Shown: positions 27,555-36,147, counted from the stretch's first letter. The stretch: 64,000 bases of DNA from Bacteroidales bacterium (GCA_017544265.1 JAFYEM010000030.1:62001-126000), one strand, 5' to 3'. Program-made: numbers and translations. The notes: generated from the sequence alone by a model not told the origin.

Positions 27555-29075
27555 ATGAAGAAGATTTTCAAATATATACTCACTGCAGGGCTCGTGGCAA
27601 TGACCGCAGCCTGCGACATGAACCTCCAGCCCACCGACTCCGTGGTCGTGGAAAATGGAAAAGTGGAAATCCGCACCGGACAGGAGCTCTTCTCCTTCTA
27701 CATGGGTATCCTCTCCAACTTCCGTGCAGTCCACAACGGCTACTTCTATACGACCGAGGAACTGATGCTGGACGGCTTCAACGCCACTTCCAGCTACGGC
27801 AACAACTACGGCGACGTGCACCGCGTTGAAATCAAGGCCGGCGACGACTACATAGAGTCATTCTGGAGTGACCATTACACAGTCATAAAGAACTACAACA
27901 TCCTTATAGACGCACTTCACGACTATATTCCCGAAGGCTATGAGGCTGACGCCAACGATATTCTGGGCAACGCGTTCCTCTTCAGGGCGGACGCATATCT
28001 CCAGCTGATCCGCCATTTCGCCCCGGCATACCGCAAGGACGACATAGACGACACCACCGGCAGCCTCGGCGTTCCGCTTGTAGTGCACTACAGCCTCTCC
28101 GAACGCCCCGCACGCGCGACAATAGGCGAAGTCTATGAGCAAATAGTCGAAGACCTCGATTCCGCCTATGTAAGACTCAAGGAAGTTCCCGGAGAAATCG
28201 GCGCTCTGACGGGCACCATAGACGCCGTCCGCGCCCTTCAGGCCCGCGCCGCCCTGGACATGGGCGACTATAAACTGGCTGTCGCGAAGACCGACACCCT
28301 GATCAAGTCAAAGATTTATTCCCTCGCCTCTACCGCCGCAGCGATGGAAACCGAGTTCCGCGAAGACGGAGGCAACGAGCCCATCATGCAGATGGCCGCG
28401 AACAAATCCGACGAGAAGCCTTCCAGCATCTCTGTCTATACCAACTGCGGCAGCTCGCTCCAGTACAGCCTCTGCTTCAAATCCCTGTACCTCCCTTCGG
28501 AGAAACTCGTGAACGCCTACTCGGACGGAGACCTGCGAAAAGCCAGCTGGTTCACCAACAGCCTCTACTACACCGAGGTGAACGGTTCCTACTACAGGGG
28601 CGATTTCTACACCTTCATCAAGTACCTCGGAAATCCCGAGCTCTACAGCGGCAAGACTCCTGACGGCACCCAGGCGGTGAAGCCTTACACCATCAGCGAG
28701 ATTTACCTTATCAATGCCGAAGCAAACGCCCAGGGCGGCGACCGCAATGCAGCCAAAACCTCACTCAACGTACTTCAGAACGCCCGCAAGGCCACTGCCA
28801 CCAGCGGCTCGCTCGGAAACATCAAGAACGAGTGGTTCAAGGAAACCGTTGGCCAGGGCCTGCGCCTGAGCTGCCTCAAGAGATGGGGCGACGGCTATGA
28901 AGAGCGCAAGGGACAGGCCGGAGCCATCCGCGACAACGCTCTGATGACAGGCGACAGATACACTGAAAAGTCTCTGGATGCGGACGACTACCACCTCGTA
29001 TGGCCGATTCCCGCCCACGACATGAGGCTTAATCCGAACCTTATCCAGAACCCCGGCTACGGAACCGCGGATTAA
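27555..29075 (+). CDS. SusD/RagB-family nutrient-binding lipoprotein
   Basis: The 506-residue lipoprotein has a lipobox near residue 20 ('LVAMTAACDMNLQP'). It shows SusD/RagB features: the N-terminal 'SDHYTVIKNYNILIDAL' helix, TPR-like segments ('AFLFRADAYLQLIRHF'), and a C-terminal 'GLRLSCLKRWGDGYEERKGQ' followed by 'YHLVWPIPAHDMRLNPNLIQ', the standard SusD ending. It caps the SusC barrel and binds the incoming ligand. The gap to the SusC gene is 11 bases. Confidence 0.95.
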   Translation: MKKIFKYILTAGLVAMTAACDMNLQPTDSVVVENGKVEIRTGQELFSFYMGILSNFRAVHNGYFYTTEELMLDGFNATSSYGNNYGDVHRVEIKAGDDYIESFWSDHYTVIKNYNILIDALHDYIPEGYEADANDILGNAFLFRADAYLQLIRHFAPAYRKDDIDDTTGSLGVPLVVHYSLSERPARATIGEVYEQIVEDLDSAYVRLKEVPGEIGALTGTIDAVRALQARAALDMGDYKLAVAKTDTLIKSKIYSLASTAAAMETEFREDGGNEPIMQMAANKSDEKPSSISVYTNCGSSLQYSLCFKSLYLPSEKLVNAYSDGDLRKASWFTNSLYYTEVNGSYYRGDFYTFIKYLGNPELYSGKTPDGTQAVKPYTISEIYLINAEANAQGGDRNAAKTSLNVLQNARKATATSGSLGNIKNEWFKETVGQGLRLSCLKRWGDGYEERKGQAGAIRDNALMTGDRYTEKSLDADDYHLVWPIPAHDMRLNPNLIQNPGYGTAD

Positions 29076-29086
29076 ACGACAGTGCC

Positions 29087-30007
29087 ATGAAAAAGTTTGC
29101 ATACATAATTATTTCCGCTGCCGCAGGCCTCGCCCTCCTTTCCGCCTGCGACCGCAAAGCCAGTTTCCACACGATGACGGCTGTCTATTTCGCCAGGCCC
29201 AACATCAATGTCTATGAAGACGCGGGCGTAGTGAAGATTCCCGTAAACGTGAGCAATCCGAATACTGACTTCATGATATCCTATACCATCGAGGACGATA
29301 CCGCGGTGGACGGGACAGACTATATCACCTCCGAGACTTCCACCGGAGTGCTCTCCTTCGCAAAGGGACAGGAAAGCTCCGATATAGAGGTTCAGGTGGT
29401 GAACTTCCCCGATGAACTCACCGGCAACAAGAAGTTCCGCATCAAGATAGGCAATGTCTCCAACGAAGTGACCCGCGGCGGTTTCTCCACCTGCACGGTC
29501 ACGATTGTGGACAACGACCATCCGCTGCGCGACCTCTTCGGCGAATACAACGCCTCCGGCTATGACTATTTCGACGAGAAGACGGTGGAATGGACAATGA
29601 CCATCACCGAGACTCCTGACCTTCCGGAAACGCTCGCCGACTATTATAAGATATATATAGACGGTATCTTCGACTTCGTCGCGGGCAACTGGCTCAACAC
29701 TGGCCTCCGCCACTACGTCCCCGCGACCGTGTCCCGCGACCTTTCGACCATCACCATCCCCGGCGGATGGCAGCTTGGTGACACCTATCAGGACTATGAT
29801 GTCGCTCTCGCGTGGGTGAGCATCAGCGCCTCCGGCGGCTCCTTCGACCTGAAGACCAACGTCGTGTTCGAGCAGCAGGAGCTGACTGACGCAGTGGACC
29901 GCCTGAAATATGTTACCACCGCCGGATACGGCGCCAACCTTCCTTCCGAAGGCTCCGGCAGCAGTTTCCTCACCATTTACACCGGTGTAACCATAATCAA
30001 GAAATAA
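29087..30007 (+). CDS. Calx-beta domain lipoprotein of the SusCD operon
   Basis: The 306-residue lipoprotein has the lipobox 'LALLSACDRK'. Residues about 25-145 form a Calx-beta-like domain ('VYEDAGVVKIPVNVSN', 'DDTAVDGTDYITSE', 'GVLSFAKGQESSDIEVQVV', 'CTVTIVDNDHPLRDLFGEY'). The second half is a beta-rich domain without a clear match. Such Calx-beta/DUF lipoproteins often follow SusD and are thought to be extra surface binding proteins. The stop shares one base with the next ATG (TAATG). Confidence 0.8.
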   Translation: MKKFAYIIISAAAGLALLSACDRKASFHTMTAVYFARPNINVYEDAGVVKIPVNVSNPNTDFMISYTIEDDTAVDGTDYITSETSTGVLSFAKGQESSDIEVQVVNFPDELTGNKKFRIKIGNVSNEVTRGGFSTCTVTIVDNDHPLRDLFGEYNASGYDYFDEKTVEWTMTITETPDLPETLADYYKIYIDGIFDFVAGNWLNTGLRHYVPATVSRDLSTITIPGGWQLGDTYQDYDVALAWVSISASGGSFDLKTNVVFEQQELTDAVDRLKYVTTAGYGANLPSEGSGSSFLTIYTGVTIIKK

Positions 30008-30696
30008 TGAAGGCGAAGGGAATCATAACTGTGCTCCTGGCACTCTGCCTTGCCTGCGGGGCCTCGGCCCAGAAGTTCGAGCCGCGTCAGACCTGGCCCT
30101 ATCTTCTGGAGGAGTTCACCCTCGGTTCCGTCAGGACAAGCGCCGGCGTCGTTATCCGCGACGAGGCCTTCCTGAACGTGTCCATCCCGGACGGCCGCCT
30201 GCACTATATCCAGAACGGCAAGATAATGGCCGCCGACATGACCCAGGTCTATACCGTCCTCATCGGCAAAGACGTCTTCATGAACCGCGGCGGACGCCTG
30301 GAGCAGGTGCTCTATGAAGGCGACGGCGCCCTGCTTCTGAAAAAGACGGAAGTGGACATGGTGAAGCTCTCCAAGTCGGACATCGGCTACGGAGTGAGCT
30401 CCGCGACGGCATCGACCCAGAAACTGACCGGGCTCGGCGCGGAGGGAATGCTCATCAACATGGACTTTTCCACCGCCATCGAAAATGCCAAGACAGGAGA
30501 ATACCTTCCTCTGGACGAATCCTATTCGTTCCTTGTCAAGGGAAAGGAGATTCCCGCCAAGAAAGCTGATTTCCTCGCTCTCGAGGGTCTGGACCATGCC
30601 GGGGCCAAGGCCTTCCTGAAGGAGCAGAAAATAAAGTGGAACAAGCCCCTGGACCTTGTCAAGGTGCTTGATTACATCACCGCCAACCTGAAATAA
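30007..30696 (+). CDS. Secreted protein of unknown function in the SusCD/subtilisin operon
   Basis: The 229-residue protein has a Sec signal ending in ACGASAQ. I do not recognise a family. The first part is beta-rich (VIRDEAFLNVSIPDGRLHYI, VLIGKDVFMNRGGRLEQVLY), followed by 'GLGAEGMLINMDFSTAIENA' and a helical C-terminus (KAFLKEQKIKWNKPLDLVKV). It has no Cys-based anchor, so it is probably periplasmic. Its place between the Calx-beta lipoprotein and the protease, with one-base and seven-base junctions, suggests a role in handling the same substrate or in maturing the protease. Confidence 0.6.
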   Translation: MKAKGIITVLLALCLACGASAQKFEPRQTWPYLLEEFTLGSVRTSAGVVIRDEAFLNVSIPDGRLHYIQNGKIMAADMTQVYTVLIGKDVFMNRGGRLEQVLYEGDGALLLKKTEVDMVKLSKSDIGYGVSSATASTQKLTGLGAEGMLINMDFSTAIENAKTGEYLPLDESYSFLVKGKEIPAKKADFLALEGLDHAGAKAFLKEQKIKWNKPLDLVKVLDYITANLK

Positions 30697-30703
30697 ACGA
30701 ACT

Positions 30704-33349
30704 ATGAAAAAGATATTATTCCCCCTGGCAGCAATTTCACTCCTCGTGCTCTCCTGCGCGAAAGAGCCGCTTGCGGAAGAAGAGAACACCTCCGAGGGTC
30801 TCTCCCCGAAGGAACTTCCCGCAGCTGAACCTGCCCTCGTAAAGGGCGTCCGTGAGGTCCTCTTCTCGGACGAGATGATAGACCTTGTGGAAGCGGACCT
30901 TGCCAAGGGTTCCCTCGCCACGAAATCCATGCAGCTGAACGAGGCTCTCACGGAGATGGGAATCACCGCCATCGAGCGCATATTCCCCTATGCCGGCGAA
31001 TTCGAAGCCCGTCACCGCGAGGCCGGACTGCACAAATGGTACAGGATCTATTACAACGAGGATGTTCCCCAGACCAAAGCCGCATCTACCCTTCTCTCCA
31101 TTCCCGGAGTGGAGGTTTCAAACCCTGTGTGCTACCGTTCCCTGGACATCAGTTTCGACGATCCACGCGAAAAGGAGCAGTGGGGCTTCCACAATAATGT
31201 AAAGGATGCCGACGTCAACGTGGAGGCGGTGTGGAACAACTACACCACGGGGCGCGAGGACGTAATTGTCTCGGTTGTGGACACCGGCGTCCAGCTGGAG
31301 CACCCCGACCTCAAGGACAACACCATCCCCGCCGGCGAGGACGGTTCCCACAGCTTCATGAACGGAGGCAATGAGAACCGCGTCGTAGCCGGTGACCACG
31401 GCACCCACGTCGCAGGCACCATCGCCGCCATCAACAACAACGGCACCGGAGTGTGCGGACTTGCCGGCGGCAATGCCAAGACCGGGGCCAAAGGCGTCAA
31501 AATCATGTCCTGCGTTATTTTCCAGGCCGGGCTGAGCGGCGCCAACGACCATGCCGCGATTGTCTGGGGTGCCGACCACGGTGCAGTCATTTCCCAGAAC
31601 AGCTGGGGCTACAACTTCGAGCGTCCTGACGGCTCCTATGACACCCAGTCCGCAAAGGCCATGCACGATTTCTACATGAAGCCCAACAGCGGTGAGTACC
31701 GCGACGCCATCAAGGACGCCGTGGACTACTTCAACAAATATGCTGGCATGAGCAACGGGAAACAGACCGGTCCCATGGCCGGTGGCGTGGTGATTTTTGC
31801 GGCCGGCAACGAGAACCAGCCCTACGGTGCACCCGGCTGCTATGAAGGCTGCATTTCCGTCGGGTCCATCACCAGGGACGGCAGCCGGAGCAGCTTCTCC
31901 AACTACGGCTCCTGGGTGGACATCTGCGCCCCCGGATCCCAGATTGTATCGACACTGACCGGCGGCGGTTACGGCACCATGTCGGGCACTTCAATGGCCT
32001 GCCCGCACGTGTCCGGAGTCGCGGCCCTGGTGGTTTCATACTGCGGCGGCAAAGGCTTCACCGCCGAGGCCCTCAGGGAGAAACTCATCGGAGGCGCACG
32101 CAGCATTTCCGGCCTTTCCACGGGCCAGAGAGGCATAGGCCCCCTGGTGGACGCTCTCGGAGCCATCGAATTCGGTTCCGGCGAAGCTCCTTCTCCCGTG
32201 GAGAGCTACTCCCCTGAGATCGTGTCCAACAATGTGGACTTCTCCATCACCGTGACCGGCAAGGGTGAAGACAATGCTCCTGCCTATGGATTCCGCCTCC
32301 TGGCATCAAAGGACAAGGCCGCTCTCCAGGCCGCGGATCCCTCCAAGCCGGCTTCCGGAATCTCCTACGAGGACATCCTCAACACAGACATTCCGGTGGG
32401 AGGAAAGATCAACGGCACACTCAGCGGTCTGGATTTCGAGAACACCTACTACATCGCGGTTTCCGCATTCGATTACGGGCGCAATTTCTCCCCGATAAGT
32501 TCAATCGAAGAGGTTACTACCGGAATCAACCACGCCCCCGATATCGCCTATGATATTCCCGGCGGCCGGATTGAGATTCCTTCCTTCAAGACCGTAAGCC
32601 TTCCCTTCACCGCCATAGACCCCGACCGTCATGCTGTCAAGGTGTCCGTTTCGGGCGGTAGCGCTGCAGTCTCTATGGTGGAAAAGAACAATAGCTACAG
32701 CTTAAACATCAAGGGCAACGGCGCTCCCGCAGGCACCTATACCTGCAAGATTACTGCCACGGACAGCTATAATCTCGCCTCGTCCTCCTCGTTTACCTAC
32801 ACCCTGCTTCCCAACTCCGACCCGGTGGTCAAGGGCAGCATCCCGGACATCCTTCTCTCCGGCAGCGGCGACGTGTTCTCCTTCAATATCGAGGACTACA
32901 TCTACGATCCTGACGGCGAGACCATCAAATACAGCATAGTCAACAACAATCCTTCCGCAGTGCATGTGAAACAGAACGGGAACATCTTCTACGTCACTGC
33001 CATGTCCGATGCGGGCGCCGCCATCGTGCGCATTTCCGGCCACGATTCCGGCAACAATCCCCTCCAGTTGAAAGATGAGTTCAACGTGCTCGTCAGGGAG
33101 GAAAGCGTGAAGATTGTCTGCTATCCGAACCCGGTTCTGAGCGACCTGTTCATCGCAACCGGCGGAAATGAAGAGGAGGCCTCCATCAAGATTGTCTCCT
33201 CCTCCGGAGCCACCGTCATCAGCACTTCCGCCGTCTGCAGCGCATTCAATCCTGCAAAGATAGACATGAGGGGATGCGGCTCCGGGAAATACTCCGTTAC
33301 CGTCAAATACGGCGGCGGCACCTACACCCAAACCATCATTAAGAGATAA
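30704..33349 (+). CDS. S8 (subtilisin-like) serine protease with T9SS C-terminal domain
   Basis: The 881-residue protein starts with a lipoprotein-type signal (LAAISLLVLSCAKEP). An inhibitor-like prodomain (about 30-155, with 'SIPGVEVSNPVCYRSLDISF') precedes the S8 catalytic domain. The triad is Asp193 (VVDTGVQ), His232 (HGTHVAG) and Ser430 (GTSMACPHVSG), with the oxyanion Asn in AAGNENQ. Two or three Ig/Fn3/cadherin-like domains follow (about 495-800). The last 80 residues are a type-A T9SS sorting domain: 'YPNPVLSDLFIATGG' through 'GSGKYSVTVKYGG', ending IIKR. It probably degrades proteins outside the cell and supplies peptides to the adjacent SusCD. The coexistence of a lipobox and a T9SS tail is unusual. 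Confidence 0.92.
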   Translation: MKKILFPLAAISLLVLSCAKEPLAEEENTSEGLSPKELPAAEPALVKGVREVLFSDEMIDLVEADLAKGSLATKSMQLNEALTEMGITAIERIFPYAGEFEARHREAGLHKWYRIYYNEDVPQTKAASTLLSIPGVEVSNPVCYRSLDISFDDPREKEQWGFHNNVKDADVNVEAVWNNYTTGREDVIVSVVDTGVQLEHPDLKDNTIPAGEDGSHSFMNGGNENRVVAGDHGTHVAGTIAAINNNGTGVCGLAGGNAKTGAKGVKIMSCVIFQAGLSGANDHAAIVWGADHGAVISQNSWGYNFERPDGSYDTQSAKAMHDFYMKPNSGEYRDAIKDAVDYFNKYAGMSNGKQTGPMAGGVVIFAAGNENQPYGAPGCYEGCISVGSITRDGSRSSFSNYGSWVDICAPGSQIVSTLTGGGYGTMSGTSMACPHVSGVAALVVSYCGGKGFTAEALREKLIGGARSISGLSTGQRGIGPLVDALGAIEFGSGEAPSPVESYSPEIVSNNVDFSITVTGKGEDNAPAYGFRLLASKDKAALQAADPSKPASGISYEDILNTDIPVGGKINGTLSGLDFENTYYIAVSAFDYGRNFSPISSIEEVTTGINHAPDIAYDIPGGRIEIPSFKTVSLPFTAIDPDRHAVKVSVSGGSAAVSMVEKNNSYSLNIKGNGAPAGTYTCKITATDSYNLASSSSFTYTLLPNSDPVVKGSIPDILLSGSGDVFSFNIEDYIYDPDGETIKYSIVNNNPSAVHVKQNGNIFYVTAMSDAGAAIVRISGHDSGNNPLQLKDEFNVLVREESVKIVCYPNPVLSDLFIATGGNEEEASIKIVSSSGATVISTSAVCSAFNPAKIDMRGCGSGKYSVTVKYGGGTYTQTIIKR

Positions 33350-33355
33350 GACGCC

Positions 33356-34312
33356 ATGAAAAAAATATTCGCAATTCTTTTGGTCTCCGTGGTCCTTGCC
33401 TTCCAGGCTGGTGCGCAGAGCGTCTCCAGGACGTTCCCTGACGCGCGCATAGACCGCGATCCCGTGACAGCCGGTCTCGCTGGAGCCGGCACGTCCATGG
33501 CATCTGCCTACGCTTCCTGGAACAATGCAGCCGCAGCCGCCCTTATGGACGAAAAACTCCTCACCGGGGTTTCCTACCAGCTGTGGCAGCCTTCAGGACT
33601 GTTGAACAGCAATATCTCTCTCGGCGGCGCCCTGAGACTGGGAAAGCGCTATGCCATCACTGCCGGCGCAACACTTGAATTCGGCCCGAAGATTCCCGCC
33701 TTCACGGACAGCGGCATCCCCGACGGATACCTCCAGAACAACCAGCAGCACTATAATTTCGGTGCGGCAATAAAGGTCTATGAAAGCGAGAACGTCGGGT
33801 CCTTCTCCATCGGCGCGAACGGCCACTATCTGCGCGAGCCCCTCACCCCGAGAAGCCGCAACTGGGCCTGGGCTGTGGACGGATACCTGCAGTACCGCCG
33901 CAAAGCCCTCGGAGTCGCGCTCGGAATCCAGACCCTGGGCGGTTCCTACGAGTATGGTTCCTCACTGAACAAATCCAATACTCCCTACAATGACAGCAAA
34001 CTCCCTACGGTGATTAAACTTGCAGCGGACTATACCTTCGTGCTCGGACAGGACCACAGCATACTTACGGCCCTGGACCTGAACCTCGAGCGCAACTGGA
34101 CCTTCGGTTTCGCCGGCGGCGTCCAGTACGCCTTCCGCGACATGGTCTTCGCCAGGGTAGGTTACAACCTCGGCGCCCGCACGGCCGCCTGGCCCTCATA
34201 TCTGAGCGTCGGTCTCGGCGGCAAATACAAAGGTTTCCGCCTCGACGCAGCCTACATAGCCACCTCCAACCTGAGGAATTCCTTCACGGTCGGATTCGGT
34301 TATAGCTTTTAG
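33356..34312 (+). CDS. PorV/PorQ-like outer-membrane barrel protein
   Basis: The 318-residue protein has a signal peptide (AILLVSVVLAFQAGAQ). The mature start 'SVSRTFPDARIDRDPVTAGLAGAGTSMA' resembles the PorV/PorQ/FadL-like family ('..DPRSAGMGGAG..'). Amphipathic strands continue to a terminal aromatic residue (FTVGFGYSF). PorV is the T9SS shuttle that receives CTD cargo and hands it to the attachment complex. A dedicated PorV-like protein directly after a CTD protease (6-base gap) suggests cargo-specific export, by inference. It is the last gene before the tRNA. Confidence 0.75.
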   Translation: MKKIFAILLVSVVLAFQAGAQSVSRTFPDARIDRDPVTAGLAGAGTSMASAYASWNNAAAAALMDEKLLTGVSYQLWQPSGLLNSNISLGGALRLGKRYAITAGATLEFGPKIPAFTDSGIPDGYLQNNQQHYNFGAAIKVYESENVGSFSIGANGHYLREPLTPRSRNWAWAVDGYLQYRRKALGVALGIQTLGGSYEYGSSLNKSNTPYNDSKLPTVIKLAADYTFVLGQDHSILTALDLNLERNWTFGFAGGVQYAFRDMVFARVGYNLGARTAAWPSYLSVGLGGKYKGFRLDAAYIATSNLRNSFTVGFGYSF

Positions 34313-34352
34313 GCTCAGTTAATTCCCAATTACAGGTGTCGTTGCAATTTTT

Positions 34353-34383
34353 TTTGCATCGACACTTATTTTTTGTATCTTTG
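34353..34383 (+). promoter_or_regulatory. Promoter of tRNA-Ser
   Basis: TTTG at 34353-34356 and TATCTTTG at 34376-34383 are separated by exactly 19 bases, a very good match to the Bacteroidales promoter consensus. The -7 box ends 26 bases before the tRNA. Confidence 0.8.
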
Positions 34384-34409
34384 CAGTCCCGTTTCCGCGG
34401 GAGCACATT

Positions 34410-34497
34410 GGAGAGATGCTCGAGTGGCTTAAGAGGCACGCCTGGAAAGCGTGTATACGCCAAAAGCGTATCCCGAGTTCGAATCTCGGTCTCTCCG
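34410..34497 (+). tRNA. tRNA-Ser (anticodon GGA)
   Basis: The 88-nt gene has a 7-bp acceptor stem (ggagaga with tctctcc) and discriminator G at 34497. The anticodon stem cacgc/gcgtg encloses the loop ctggaaa, giving anticodon GGA for UCC/UCU. A long variable arm (tatacgccaaaagcgta) is typical of serine tRNAs, and the T-arm cgagttcgaatctcg is intact. CCA is not encoded. Its last 24 bases plus four trailing bases are repeated 2.4 kb downstream. Confidence 0.97.
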
Positions 34498-34501
34498 CAA
34501 A
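34474..34501 (+). repeat. Left 28-bp direct repeat (attL-like) in the tRNA-Ser 3' end
   Basis: The 28 bases from the T-arm through the discriminator (starting cgagttcgaatctcgg, ending ccgcaaa) occur again without mismatch at 36881-36908. Duplication of a tRNA 3' end is the mark left by tyrosine recombinase integration. Confidence 0.85.
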
Positions 34502-34628
34502 GCATTGATGGCCGGCTGCGACAGCAGTCGGCTGTTTTTGGCTACGGACCCGTCGAAAGCTCGCTTTCGTAAGGGTTCGAAGCCGGAAACAGCAAGGTCC
34601 GAAGGACCAGCCGGCCATCCAATGCTTT
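34499..34628. repeat. 130-bp palindromic structured element beside tRNA-Ser
   Basis: The ends are inverted: aaagcattgatggccggctg (34499-34518) pairs with 34608-34628 apart from one extra base. Nested inside are gctgttt (34531-34537) with aaacagc (34587-34593), ggctacggaccc (34540-34551) with gggttcgaagcc (34573-34584; 10 of 12), cgaaag-ctcg-ctttcg (34554-34569) and ggtcc-gaa-ggacc (34596-34608). The size and layout echo the palindrome between rnfE and rnfA, although the sequences differ. It may be a MITE-like element or a structured RNA. Confidence 0.7.
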
Positions 34629-34651
34629 GGCCATCGACAAAGGAGCCCCCA

Positions 34652-34690
34652 GAGATGCCGGAGGGCGCAGCCCGACGGAATCTCGGTTTT
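34652..34690 (+). terminator. Candidate hairpin terminator after the tRNA region
   Basis: gagat pairs with atctc around an inner stem ccg-ga-gggc / gccc-ga-cgg with loop gca (34652-34685). It is followed by ggtttt. The stem is interrupted and the T run is short, so this is a candidate only. Confidence 0.4.
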
Positions 34691-34701
34691 AGGCTAAAAT
34701 A

Positions 34702-34732
34702 TTTGTTATTATAAACAAATTGAGTAAATTTG
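34702..34732 (+). promoter_or_regulatory. Promoter of the AAA/DUF4143 ATPase gene
   Basis: TTTG at 34702-34705 and TAAATTTG at 34725-34732 have the canonical 19-base spacer. The -7 box lies 44 bases before the ATG at 34777. A second 'gagtaaattt' copy at 34743-34752 lacks the final G. Confidence 0.75.
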
Positions 34733-34776
34733 CGCAGTCCATTGAGTAAATTTAAAACCAGTGGGCGTAAGTGCTT

Positions 34777-35967
34777 ATGTATAAAAGGGCTCAATACGAC
34801 ATCCTTGCTAAAAGACTGGCAGAGAAACGACGCTTTATCCAAGTAATCATGGGGCCGCGTCAGGTAGGCAAATCAACTCTTATGAAGCAGGTAGTGAAAA
34901 ACCAGGACATCCCGTACCTGTTCTATACTGCGGATGCGGTACCTGTAACAAATTTCGAGTGGATCAGCGACTGCTGGAATGCCGCCCGAACCAAGATGAA
35001 GGTAGAGAATCTGCCGGAGATTATACTTATTATCGATGAAATCCAGAAGATTATCGGCTGGAGCGAGATCGTGAAGAAGGAATGGGATGATGACAGCTTC
35101 AACGACATCCCCTTGAAAGTCATCCTGCTGGGTTCTTCGCGCGTAATGCTGGACAAAGGGCTGGCCGACAGCCTCCAAGGCCGGTTTGAACGCATAATTC
35201 TCTCCCACTGGTCCTTCGCTGAAATGAGGGATGCCTTCGGCTTCTCCCTGGAACAGTTCATCTATTACGGAGCCTATCCTGGCGCGGCAGAACTGATCGA
35301 TAATCCGGAACGCTGGATTAACTATATCAGCGGTTCCATCGTAGACGCAACCATTAATAAAGACATTCTTGTTAACGAGAAAATTACAAAACCAGCACTA
35401 CTGCGGCAGACTTTCGAGTTGTCGTCGGCCTATTCCGGACAAGAACTTTCGCTGACGAAGATGATTGGCCAGATGACTGATGCGGGCAACACGACAACAA
35501 TTACCGGCTACCTGAACCTTCTGTCTCAGGCCGGACTAGTCTGCGGCCTGAACAAGTACGCCGTCGATATGGCCAGAAAGAAGAATTCCATTCCGAAGCA
35601 CCAGGTGTACAACAATGCCCTGAAAACGCTCTACTGTGAAAAGCCCTTTGAGGAGGCTATTCTGGACCGGAAGCTGTGGGGGAGGCTGTTCGAGTCGGCC
35701 ATTGGCGCCCATATCTTAAGCTATGCTTACGCAGGCGAATACAAGGTATACTATTGGCGGACGAACCCGGGCTGCGAAGTGGATTATGTTCTAGAAAAAA
35801 AGGGCAAACTGGTCGCCATAGAGGTAAAGAGCAACGATGATGACTGGAACGACGGCCTCTCGGAATTCAAGGAGACTTTCAAGCCCTATCTTTCCATCAT
35901 TGTGGGCCGAAGCGGCATACCGGCCGAGGATTTCCTCTCGACGGATCCTGTGTATTTATTCAAATAG
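34777..35967 (+). CDS. AAA-family ATPase with DUF4143 domain
   Basis: The ATG at 34777 (MYKRAQYDILAKRLAEKRRF) is preferred over a GTG two codons earlier. The 396-residue protein has Walker A GPRQVGKST (residues 26-34) and Walker B LIIDEIQKI (Asp87), then an arginine-finger region (ILLGSSRVMLD). The C-terminal DUF4143 has 'RLFESAIGAHILSYA' and a PD-(D/E)xK-like 'CEVDYVLEKKGKLVAIEVKS'. Such ATPases are common and mobile in bacterial genomes, and their function is unproven; roles in defence or element biology have been suggested. It lies inside the segment bracketed by tRNA-Ser 3'-end repeats and has its own promoter. Confidence 0.88.
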   Translation: MYKRAQYDILAKRLAEKRRFIQVIMGPRQVGKSTLMKQVVKNQDIPYLFYTADAVPVTNFEWISDCWNAARTKMKVENLPEIILIIDEIQKIIGWSEIVKKEWDDDSFNDIPLKVILLGSSRVMLDKGLADSLQGRFERIILSHWSFAEMRDAFGFSLEQFIYYGAYPGAAELIDNPERWINYISGSIVDATINKDILVNEKITKPALLRQTFELSSAYSGQELSLTKMIGQMTDAGNTTTITGYLNLLSQAGLVCGLNKYAVDMARKKNSIPKHQVYNNALKTLYCEKPFEEAILDRKLWGRLFESAIGAHILSYAYAGEYKVYYWRTNPGCEVDYVLEKKGKLVAIEVKSNDDDWNDGLSEFKETFKPYLSIIVGRSGIPAEDFLSTDPVYLFK

Positions 35968-36147
35968 CGATTTGTAGCATTCGGCACCCGCCGCAGCCCC
36001 GACATGGGCTATCGAGTTGATGAGAAGGACGCTGTCAAGGCGGCTTTCCTCGGCCACCTGCGCCATGACCTCCTTTTCGGGAGTGAGCGGCTCTAGCGGT
36101 TGGTGATCCTGCTGGCGATATTCTGAATTATTCCTGGTTCCTCTCCT
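35956..36147 (-). pseudogene. Possible 3' gene remnant (unrecognised)
   Basis: On the minus strand an open stretch of about 60 codons ends at a TAA at 35956-35958, overlapping the ATPase stop. It contains protein-like sequence (PLTPEKEVMAQVAEESRLDS, VLLINSIAHVGAAAGAECYK). The frame is closed upstream by stops near 36160 and has no good start except an internal ATG. It could be the tail of a disrupted gene or chance; I do not recognise the family. Confidence 0.3.

Noticed and set aside
34531..34593. gggttcgaagcc as the T-arm of a second tRNA
   Set aside because: The T-stem is not paired as in a tRNA, and no anticodon arm or acceptor stem can be built; it fits the nested palindrome better.
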